DNA of 31,087 bases from CAZSXS01 sp964611385 (GTDB taxonomy: Bacteria; Bacillota; Clostridia; Lachnospirales; CAYPQA01): the NCBI GenBank assembly GCA_964611385.1, contig CAZSXS010000042.1, forward strand, positions 1 to 31,087, in the 5' to 3' direction. Numbering within the stretch: position 1 is the stretch's first letter; each line of letters starts with the position of its first letter. The notes under the pieces are model-generated. The model was not told the DNA's origin. It ran no database searches and saw only the letters and a program-made list of their open reading frames with translations. The translations under genes and the position numbers were made by a program. Positions 24,630 through 31,087 of the stretch are shown one piece after another.

Positions 24630-25445
24630 ATGTCACTAAATTGGATTAACCCGGAGGATTTTTCCTTTAACAGCTTTCTACTCATGGAGCGCTTTCAAAT
24701 TCGACTGATGATGGATTCGTGCGGTTGGCGCAACGAGAAAGCTGAATGGAGATACAACATGGGCGTCGCTTTGAACGCCAACCCCGTAGTCAAGTGGTAC
24801 TTCGAGCATAAGTGCCCAGAATGCACAGCAGTTGTAAGGGACCTTACAGCAAGTGCCCCGACATGCACAGATGCTGTTGAAGTACGCAAAGCTGAGGTAT
24901 ATGTGCTGGCCTCGGTTGAGGATTTTGTAATCTATACACGCCCAGAAATGATGGAAACATGCTGCGATTTCATCAAAGGCTGGGACAAAAAACGCCTTTA
25001 TGAATTGGCTGACTTCAAGGGTAAGATCGTGCTGGATGTAGGCAGCGGATCAGGGCGTTTAGCCTTTGCGGCGGCAGAGCTTGCCAGCGAAGTCTACGCC
25101 AGCGAGCCGGTCGAAACACTGCGCCAGTATATGCGAATGATCATTACTCAGAAGGGTATTCAAAACATGCGCGTTTTGGATGGTATGGCAGATGCTCTTC
25201 CCTTTCCAGACAACAGCTTTGATATTGTGATGTCGGGTCATGTAGTTGGTGACGATTACGAAACCGAAATTGCGGAGCTTACTAGGGTCTGTAAACCAGG
25301 CGGCTGGTTGTTGGACTGCCCAGGTGACTCACTATTCGATATGAAGTTGGATGAAAAAGAGGTATCCTTCGGCTTTAAACCCATACAGTATAAAGGCTTT
25401 TTTGGCAAAGACGTTTACTGCTACCGAAAGCAAGTTTTAAAATAA
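24630..25445 (+). CDS. Class I SAM-dependent methyltransferase
   Basis: This is a 271-residue cytoplasmic methyltransferase of the Methyltransf_11 type. The SAM-binding motif I is VLDVGSGSG (residues 134-142), followed by an acidic end of beta-2 (VYASEP), motif ADALPFPDNSFDIVMSGHV and motif LTRVCKPGGWLLDCPG. An N-terminal extension of about 110 residues carries W- and Y-rich segments and a CPEC pair (C62, C65), possibly for substrate or metal binding. The substrate is not evident. The attenuator-like leader suggests inducible expression, as seen for some ribosome-modifying or drug-modifying enzymes, but that is inference. It is a single-gene unit closed by a strong terminator. Confidence 0.85.
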   Translation: MSLNWINPEDFSFNSFLLMERFQIRLMMDSCGWRNEKAEWRYNMGVALNANPVVKWYFEHKCPECTAVVRDLTASAPTCTDAVEVRKAEVYVLASVEDFVIYTRPEMMETCCDFIKGWDKKRLYELADFKGKIVLDVGSGSGRLAFAAAELASEVYASEPVETLRQYMRMIITQKGIQNMRVLDGMADALPFPDNSFDIVMSGHVVGDDYETEIAELTRVCKPGGWLLDCPGDSLFDMKLDEKEVSFGFKPIQYKGFFGKDVYCYRKQVLK

Positions 25446-25471
25446 GTGCAATGAGTAGAAATTAAATAAGC

Positions 25472-25512
25472 AAAGGCAGGCTGAACGGATCATCCGTCGA
25501 GCCTGCCTTTTT
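25472..25512 (+). terminator. Terminator after the methyltransferase
   Basis: AAAGGCAGGCT pairs with AGCCTGCCTTT and ends in a T-run. An inner ACGGAT/ATCCGT stem extends the hairpin. Confidence 0.9.
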
Positions 25513-25568
25513 GATATATTTCCGTCGTTCCTTATCGAAAGAAGCAATTTGATTGGTATAAAATTGAT

Positions 25569-25597
25569 TTGCAATTTTCAATAGCCTGTTGTAAAAT
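25569..25597 (+). promoter_or_regulatory. Possible promoter of the corC-lspA-hisB cluster
   Basis: TTGCAA (25569-25574), 17 bp, TAAAAT (25592-25597). The predicted transcription start (about 25604) would be only a few bases before the first possible start codon of the next gene. Confidence 0.5.
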
Positions 25598-25609
25598 GGT
25601 CGTGTACCA

Positions 25610-26899
25610 TTGTTAAAAACTTTGTACAACACAATTGATGGAGATGATCATATTTTATCTATTTTAATCGGTATCCTGCTTCTGGTGGTGGTAGGTGTTT
25701 TTTCAGCGTATGAGTATGCGCTGTTAAACTTAAACTTATCCAAAATCAATGAGCTTGCCGATGAGGGAAACAAAAAAGCTTTGCTCATTCTTAAAATTAT
25801 TGATGAGCCCAACAAGCAGTTGGTCGGTATTCAGTTTGGAAAAACCTTGGCGACCCTTTCAGTCTCGCTTGTGGTTTTAAAAGAGTTCTGGGGGAATCCA
25901 TTTCATTTGTTTCTGGGGTTATTGGGTATGACCTATGTTACGCTGATGCTTGGGGAATTTATTCCAAAGCATTTGGTGGTCAAAAAAACCAATGAAATCG
26001 CCCTGCTTTTGGTGGGACCCCTGAACCAACTAACCTTGATCTTTAAACCGGGGGCAGTACTATTAGACTTTTTGGCTCATCTGACCTTGAAGCTACCCGG
26101 CCTGAATTCTCTGGATGATAATGTAACAGAGGAAGAAATCCGCATGATCGTCGATGCCGGAGCCGAAAATGGTTCCATAGCGGAAGAAGAAATCGAAATG
26201 ATCAATAATGTATTTGAGTTTAACGATAAACCCGTTGGCGAAATCGCCATACATAGAAAAGACATGGTCGCTATACCCATTGACGCCACCAATGAAATCA
26301 TTGCGGACACCTTAGTGAAAGATAAGTTTTCAAGAATCCCTGTATTTGATGGGAATGTTGATAATATAGTCGGAATTTTGCACGTAAAGGACTTGATCAA
26401 GTTTTTTTGCAATAGCGGGTTCAGTATGACGGAGTTTCCGTTAATGACCCTGATGCGAAAGCCTTATTTTGTACCCTTTTCCAAAAAAACCGACGAAGTT
26501 TTTAACGAAATGAAGCAAAACAAGACCCAAATAGCGATCGTTTTTGACGAATACGGCGGAACCATCGGACTGGTGACTATGGAAGACCTGATCGAAGAAA
26601 TCATGGGAAACATTAGCGACGAGTATGATGAGGAAGAAGAGCCGGAAATCAAAGAGATTGCACCGAATGCCTATGAAATCAGCGGAGCAGCCAGTCTTGA
26701 GGAAGTGGCCGAGGCTTTGGATGTTAAGCTCCCTTGTGACGAATATGACACCCTCAGTGGGTTTATCATTGCAAAGCTTGGACGCATTCCTGAGAAGGAG
26801 CAAAAGTCAACCGTCGAACACAACAATGTTCTATTTAAGGTCTTTAGTGTGGAAGAAAAGTGCATTGCTTCTGTAGTTGCTTGCAAGCTTGATATTTAA
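25610..26899 (+). CDS. CNNM/CorC (HlyC)-family membrane protein with CBS pair
   Basis: The 429-residue protein has the usual three parts. A DUF21/CNNM membrane domain (about residues 15-160) has hydrophobic helices such as ILSILIGILLLVVVGVFSAYEYALL. A CBS pair follows (about 175-335, with EEEIEMINNVFEFNDKPV and the RIPVFD and GTIGLVTMEDLIEEI motifs). A C-terminal CorC_HlyC domain spans about 350-429. Members are thought to act in Mg/Co efflux or homeostasis in the inner membrane. The start is uncertain: only TTG codons (25610, 25622) are available after an in-frame TAA, and neither has a clear ribosome binding site. It is 23 nt upstream of lspA, so the two probably share a transcript. Confidence 0.9.
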   Translation: MLKTLYNTIDGDDHILSILIGILLLVVVGVFSAYEYALLNLNLSKINELADEGNKKALLILKIIDEPNKQLVGIQFGKTLATLSVSLVVLKEFWGNPFHLFLGLLGMTYVTLMLGEFIPKHLVVKKTNEIALLLVGPLNQLTLIFKPGAVLLDFLAHLTLKLPGLNSLDDNVTEEEIRMIVDAGAENGSIAEEEIEMINNVFEFNDKPVGEIAIHRKDMVAIPIDATNEIIADTLVKDKFSRIPVFDGNVDNIVGILHVKDLIKFFCNSGFSMTEFPLMTLMRKPYFVPFSKKTDEVFNEMKQNKTQIAIVFDEYGGTIGLVTMEDLIEEIMGNISDEYDEEEEPEIKEIAPNAYEISGAASLEEVAEALDVKLPCDEYDTLSGFIIAKLGRIPEKEQKSTVEHNNVLFKVFSVEEKCIASVVACKLDI

Positions 26900-26922
26900 C
26901 CTATTTTAGAAAGAAGGCACAT

Positions 26923-27396
26923 ATGATTATATCCCTTTTGGTGGTTTTGGCTCTGATTGCGGTGGATCAGCTTTCCAAACTGGTTGCCCTTGACAAGTTG
27001 AAGGACGGAGCATCCATCGTGGTAATTAAGGGCTTGTTATCCCTGACCTATGTAGAAAACCGGGGCGCAGCCTACGGCATGCTTCAGGGTGGACGAATTT
27101 TTTTCATTCCCCTAACCTTGATTGTTCTTGGATGCATTATCTACTATTATATAAAGCTTCCCAAAACAAAGGTCTACACTTGGGTTCGGGTGGCTATGGT
27201 TCTGATTACTGCCGGTGCTATAGGCAATCTTATTGACAGAGCTTTTCGAGGATTTGTGGTAGACTTCTTCCAGTTTACCTTTATTGAATTTCCAGTCTTT
27301 AATGTGGCGGACTCCTGCATTGTTGTCGGTACTATTTTTCTAGCCATTCTACTGCTGTTTTTTGTGAAAGATGAAAGTCCTCTAAAATCGGCTTAG
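26923..27396 (+). CDS. lspA: Lipoprotein signal peptidase (signal peptidase II)
   Basis: LspA is an inner-membrane aspartyl protease that cleaves the signal peptide from diacylglyceryl-modified prolipoproteins. The 157-residue length is normal. Four hydrophobic segments are visible. The family motifs NRGAAYGML, GNLIDRAFRGFVVDFF and FNVADSCIVVG are present, with the catalytic pair D114 and D130. AAGAAGG precedes the ATG. It lies between the corC-like gene and hisB without terminators, so it is probably in one operon. Confidence 0.97.
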   Translation: MIISLLVVLALIAVDQLSKLVALDKLKDGASIVVIKGLLSLTYVENRGAAYGMLQGGRIFFIPLTLIVLGCIIYYYIKLPKTKVYTWVRVAMVLITAGAIGNLIDRAFRGFVVDFFQFTFIEFPVFNVADSCIVVGTIFLAILLLFFVKDESPLKSA

Positions 27397-27470
27397 GTTG
27401 ATTTAAGGCTGGGGATTTGGTCTTTACTTTTTTGACAATGACTCTTTATCTATAATTTGGAGATGAACAA

Positions 27471-28052
27471 ATGCGAAGAGCAAGTATTGAGCGAAATACA
27501 AATGAGACGAAGATAAGCCTAACCTTGAATTTAGACGGAAGTGGCAAAGCTGTGATTTCCACTGGTATTGGCTTTTTTGATCATATGCTTTTGCAGGTGG
27601 TCAAGCACGGGCGGTTGGATCTGGATCTGAGCTGTCAGGGCGATCTGGAGGTGGACTCCCACCACAGTATTGAGGATATAGGCATTGCTCTGGGTTTGGC
27701 CGTGAAGGAAGCCTTGGGTGACAAGATGGATATTACCCGCTATGGTTTCTTTATCCTGCCTATGGAAGAAGCCCTTGTGCTGTGTTCCTTGGATATTTGC
27801 GGTAGGCCGTATTTGAACATGGACACACGGTTCAGCGTGGCGAAAATCGGTGATCTTGATACAGAGATGCTAGAGGAATTCTTTCGGGCCTTTTGCTTGA
27901 ATAGTGGGATTACGCTGCATTTTAAGCTTCTGGATGGAAAAAACAATCATCACATTGCCGAGGCGCTGTTTAAGGCCTTTGGCCGAGCCTTACGACAAGC
28001 GCTGAGCTTGGATGAAGGGATGGGGATACCATCTACGAAGGGTATGCTTTGA
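27471..28052 (+). CDS. hisB: Imidazoleglycerol-phosphate dehydratase
   Basis: HisB removes water from imidazole glycerol phosphate to give imidazole acetol phosphate, the sixth step of histidine synthesis. The 193-residue protein is the monofunctional form. It has the manganese-binding repeats GIGFFDHML (D37-H38), VKHGRLDL (H46), DSHHSIEDIGIALG (H64, H65, E68) and KNNHHIAEALFKAFGRAL (H160, H161, E164). GGAG lies about 9 nt before the ATG. No other his gene is in the window. It follows lspA by 74 nt and is closed by a strong terminator. Confidence 0.97.
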   Translation: MRRASIERNTNETKISLTLNLDGSGKAVISTGIGFFDHMLLQVVKHGRLDLDLSCQGDLEVDSHHSIEDIGIALGLAVKEALGDKMDITRYGFFILPMEEALVLCSLDICGRPYLNMDTRFSVAKIGDLDTEMLEEFFRAFCLNSGITLHFKLLDGKNNHHIAEALFKAFGRALRQALSLDEGMGIPSTKGML

Positions 28053-28093
28053 ACCAGTACAGAATTTAATACAAATTGAATAAGCATAAACTT

Positions 28094-28125
28094 AAAAAGC
28101 CAACGATAAATCGTTGGCTTTTTTT
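28094..28125 (+). terminator. Terminator after hisB
   Basis: AAAAAGCCAACGA, loop TAAA, TCGTTGGCTTTTTTT. It is a perfect 13-bp stem with a T-run. Confidence 0.95.
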
Positions 28126-28224
28126 GTCATTTTTTGGTATATATCACTCGCCATATGAAGGGCCATGCTGGTTCAGACGGCTTCATTTTTTGCATCCAGT
28201 CCGTGTGTGTTATCAATAAGTTAC

Positions 28225-28253
28225 TTTACTTCTATATCCTTTTGACGTATAAT
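28225..28253 (+). promoter_or_regulatory. Promoter of the chemoreceptor gene
   Basis: TTTACT (28225-28230), 17 bp, TATAAT (28248-28253). A second possible promoter, TTGACG (28242) with TTTAAT 17 bp later, overlaps it. Either would give a leader of about 30-50 nt. Confidence 0.55.
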
Positions 28254-28305
28254 CCCTTGAGTCATTTAATAAGCATGTTGTATTTTGTAAAGGAGAAAAA
28301 GGGAT

Positions 28306-30924
28306 ATGAAAAGAAAGAGCTTAAGGTTCAAAATCGTACTACCTACAATTTCTTTAATCGTACTTGGTATCCTCTGTGTTTGCCTCATTGTATTCTCTTG
28401 TTTTTACAAGGAGCTTGAAAAAGAAGAGAAGTCAAAGGCTGAGCAAATCTGTAATGGATATTCAAATCAAATGACAGGTCTTCTGGATAAAACGCTTTTT
28501 ACAACACAAGCGCTGACAAACATTATTGAACAGCAGATTAAGTCGGGTAATACATCCCGTGAAAACTTGGAACAAGAATTGATTGCTGTAGCAAAGAGCC
28601 GTCCAGACTTAATGGCTTTGTATGCCATATTTGAAGAAAATGCCTATGATAATAATGATAGTGAATACATCAACACCAATTATGGTTCCCCTATTGGTCG
28701 TTTCGCTCCATACATAATGAACTCAGGAAATGATTCAGTCCCTTTTTATATTGTCAATGAGCTGGTTGAAGGCGTTATCAGTGAATATCATTACTCCACG
28801 ATAAAGAATACAGCAAAACGATATATTTCTGCCCCCTACACCTTTGAAATCGAAAACGATGAATACTTTGCTGTAACACTTGCAACACCTATCATGATAA
28901 ATGGGCGCTTTCGTGGGGCTGTGTTTGTAAACGTGCTGATTGAAGACCTTTTCAAGCAATTCGAACAGGCCGAAATTTATGACTCTGGTTATATCACGAT
29001 CATCAGTGATAACAATGTCATTGCTTATTCTCCCATTCGAGAGCAAGTTTCTCAAAACATTGACAGTGTTTTCGACCAAGACTTGAATCAAGCGCTTCAT
29101 AGCGTTAATAAACAATCTAAGAGCACACAGGTTACAGGTAAAAGTTTGGTTAATGGAAAGAAAGTCACCACCTATATTACTCCTGTGAACTTTTCTGGGT
29201 ATGATGGCGTTTGGAAAATCGCAGTTAGTATACCGAATGCGGAAGCTCTGGCGGGTGCTAACTATATTTTAACCGTGGCTATCATAGCTGTTATTGTTAT
29301 TATCCTTATTATCTCTCTGTTCTTGTTACAAATCATAAGCAGGATTGTTTCTTCTATTAAAAATGTTGTAGAGGCAACAGAATCCATGGCTAAAGGTAAT
29401 CTGAATATCAATATAAACACGGAGGTAAGCGATGAAATTGGACTGCTATCAGGCTCAATCAATAAGGTGCGCAACGTTTTCCTTGCACTGACAAGTGAAG
29501 TAACTTTGGTAGCGGAAAAGTTTAAACAAGGCGATATTGATGCTAAGATCAATGACGATGCTTTTTATGGAGACTACAAACAGGTATCGGCAGCCATTAA
29601 CAATACAATTGAATCCCTGGTCAATGATAATCTGCTTTTTCTTGAGTACATGGGTAAGCTTGGGAAAGGTGATTTTAGTATCACTATGCCACAGTATCCT
29701 GGTAAAAAAGCAGTTTTCAACAGACGCTTTGATACCGTGAAAAACAATATTCTATCTGTCAATTCAGACATTATTAGGCTAATCAATGCTGCATTGGACG
29801 GAAATCTTGATGTCCGATTGGATACCTCATTATATCATGATGATTGGAAAACCTTAACAGATGGGCTTAATCGTTTGCTTATTGCTGTAGCTGAACCAAT
29901 CAATGAGGCTGTTGACGTGTTAGCAAATCTTTCAAACGGAAATTTCGGGATTCAGATTGAAAACAAGTATAACGGAAAGTTTTGCTTTATGATGGAGTCC
30001 TTGGCGCTTATGGTAAAGTCCATTACTGAGTACATGAATATTACTTCATTCGCACTTTCTGAGGTTTCCAAAGGCAATCTTCAATACACAAACAGCAGCG
30101 AGTTCAAGGGTGACTTCAATCAGCTAAAGACTTCTATAGACAGCATCATCAATATTCTATCGGAAACCGTTTCAGATATTGGAAAATCTTCAAATCAAGT
30201 CTTGATGAGTTCAAAGCAGGTTCTGGACAATTCTTCAACTGTATCCAGCGGTTCTATTGAGCAGTCTGCTTCTGTTCAAAGTCTTGCTAATTCAATTAAT
30301 ATCATCAGAAGTGAAATTGAGGACAATTCCAATAGCACAAGGATGGCAGACGACCTTTCCAAGACTTCCATCAATGATGTAACCATCATCAATGAGGATA
30401 TGAAAAAAATGTTGGAAGCCATGGAGGAAATCAATAAGGCCTCTTTGAATATATCGAAAATTATTAAGGTGATTGAAGACATTGCCTTCCAGACCAATTT
30501 GCTTGCGCTGAATGCGTCTATTGAGGCCGCAAGAGCTGGTGAAAACGGGAAAGGGTTCAGCGTTGTTGCACAAGAGGTACGTTCCCTTGCAAACAGAAGC
30601 CAAGACGCAGCGAAACAAACAGCGGATCTGATTGTCAACACTGTTGAAAAAGTCAGCCAAGGTGTCCATTATGCCAATGAAACGGCTCAGACTTTAAATG
30701 GCATCAGTGTAGGTATTCAAGATATTTCCAATATTATCAATAAAATTAATGCCTCAACAGCAATGCAGGTAGACACAATTAGCGAAATAACAGGAAACAT
30801 TGAGAGTATCTCTCAAATCATTCAAACAAATGCACTTTCCGCTAAGGAGACGGAATCTCTCTCTCGGGAATTAAATGACCTTGCAGAGCGGTTAAAGCAA
30901 AAGGTTGCATACTTTAGCATTTGA
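28306..30924 (+). CDS. Methyl-accepting chemotaxis protein with Cache-type sensor and HAMP-like chain
   Basis: This 872-residue transmembrane chemoreceptor would signal to CheA/CheW. An N-terminal membrane helix (about 10-33) leads to an extracytoplasmic sensor of about 280 residues that looks like a double-Cache domain (YINTNYGSPIGRFAPYI, WKIAVSIPNAEAL). A second membrane helix lies at about 319-343. The next roughly 270 residues contain about six HAMP-like units, each with a K/D-G-N/D-hydrophobic step such as AKGNLNINI, KQGDIDAKI, GKGDFSITM, LDGNLDVRL, SNGNFGIQI and SKGNLQYT. The signalling hairpin (about 722-775, AFQTNLLALNASIEAARAGENGKGF) is typical. There is no C-terminal CheR-tether pentapeptide. 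Its ligand is unknown. It is a single-gene unit. Confidence 0.95.
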   Translation: MKRKSLRFKIVLPTISLIVLGILCVCLIVFSCFYKELEKEEKSKAEQICNGYSNQMTGLLDKTLFTTQALTNIIEQQIKSGNTSRENLEQELIAVAKSRPDLMALYAIFEENAYDNNDSEYINTNYGSPIGRFAPYIMNSGNDSVPFYIVNELVEGVISEYHYSTIKNTAKRYISAPYTFEIENDEYFAVTLATPIMINGRFRGAVFVNVLIEDLFKQFEQAEIYDSGYITIISDNNVIAYSPIREQVSQNIDSVFDQDLNQALHSVNKQSKSTQVTGKSLVNGKKVTTYITPVNFSGYDGVWKIAVSIPNAEALAGANYILTVAIIAVIVIILIISLFLLQIISRIVSSIKNVVEATESMAKGNLNININTEVSDEIGLLSGSINKVRNVFLALTSEVTLVAEKFKQGDIDAKINDDAFYGDYKQVSAAINNTIESLVNDNLLFLEYMGKLGKGDFSITMPQYPGKKAVFNRRFDTVKNNILSVNSDIIRLINAALDGNLDVRLDTSLYHDDWKTLTDGLNRLLIAVAEPINEAVDVLANLSNGNFGIQIENKYNGKFCFMMESLALMVKSITEYMNITSFALSEVSKGNLQYTNSSEFKGDFNQLKTSIDSIINILSETVSDIGKSSNQVLMSSKQVLDNSSTVSSGSIEQSASVQSLANSINIIRSEIEDNSNSTRMADDLSKTSINDVTIINEDMKKMLEAMEEINKASLNISKIIKVIEDIAFQTNLLALNASIEAARAGENGKGFSVVAQEVRSLANRSQDAAKQTADLIVNTVEKVSQGVHYANETAQTLNGISVGIQDISNIINKINASTAMQVDTISEITGNIESISQIIQTNALSAKETESLSRELNDLAERLKQKVAYFSI

Positions 30925-30982
30925 TCAGACCATAAACATCATTGAATATTGATGAAATGCAAAATTTACGGAATATAAACAA

Positions 30983-31030
30983 GGGGCTGTTGCAAAACTC
31001 AAAAAGAGGAAAGCAACAGCCCCATTTTTT
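30983..31030 (+). terminator. Terminator after the chemoreceptor gene
   Basis: GGGGCTGTTGC (30983-30993) pairs perfectly with GCAACAGCCCC (31013-31023), followed by ATTTTTT. The wording also resembles terminal repeats of some insertion sequences, but no transposase is present in the window. Confidence 0.85.
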
Positions 31031-31087
31031 GCCATTATTTACCCAACCATGCACTTAAATTTAGACTAAAATTGATTGTGTGAATCA

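Noticed and set aside
27432..27456. TTGACA and TATAAT before hisB considered as a promoter
   Set aside because: The boxes are only 13 bp apart, too close for a housekeeping promoter.
28134..28418. A 94-codon frame before the chemoreceptor gene
   Set aside because: It covers the promoter and the first part of the chemoreceptor in another frame, and its sequence is not protein-like.
30983..31087. GGGGCTGTTGCAAAACT considered as an insertion-sequence end
   Set aside because: It forms a perfect terminator stem with the following T-run and no transposase is present in the window.

Overview
The window looks like a chromosomal accessory region of a low- to mid-GC Firmicute, most likely a member of the Clostridia. 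The evidence is strong GGAGG-type ribosome binding sites, TTGACA/TATAAT promoters with 16-17 bp spacing, GTG/TTG starts, intrinsic terminators with T-runs, and Firmicute-like housekeeping genes. No rRNA or tRNA gene and no CRISPR repeats were seen.

Positions 1-7853 hold a complete type I-C CRISPR-Cas operon on the minus strand. It runs from a consensus-like promoter (7825-7853) through cas3, cas5c, cas8c, cas7c, cas4, cas1 and cas2. cas1 is frameshifted about three quarters of the way through its length. The array, if present, should lie beyond position 1, since only 92 A+T-rich bases follow cas2.

Positions 7918-8000 carry a possible relic of a group II intron 3' end. From 8063 to 16414 a divergent plus-strand operon encodes a four-gene Wadjet (JetABCD) anti-plasmid condensin system of the DUF2397/DUF2398/SMC/DUF2399 type. 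It ends at a large hairpin (16507-16554).

Positions 16660-22982 contain the least familiar part. A 1726-residue protein carries a winged-helix-like segment and a C-terminal P-loop ATPase. It overlaps by 11 bp a 363-residue protein ending in a HEPN-like RNxxAH motif. The pair has its own promoter and is bracketed by related copies of a repeat (16586-16628 and the palindrome 23040-23131). I consider it a candidate undescribed NTPase-HEPN conflict or defence system.

From 23153 on, the content becomes ordinary. There is a KDG-type sugar kinase (minus strand), then a SAM-dependent methyltransferase behind a roughly 226-nt leader with a short leader-peptide ORF and two mutually exclusive hairpins, one of which masks the ribosome binding site. 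These are followed by a corC/lspA/hisB cluster and a chemoreceptor with a chain of HAMP-like repeats. Strong terminators separate these units. In total, three probable defence modules (CRISPR I-C, Wadjet, ATPase-HEPN) lie side by side in about 23 kb.
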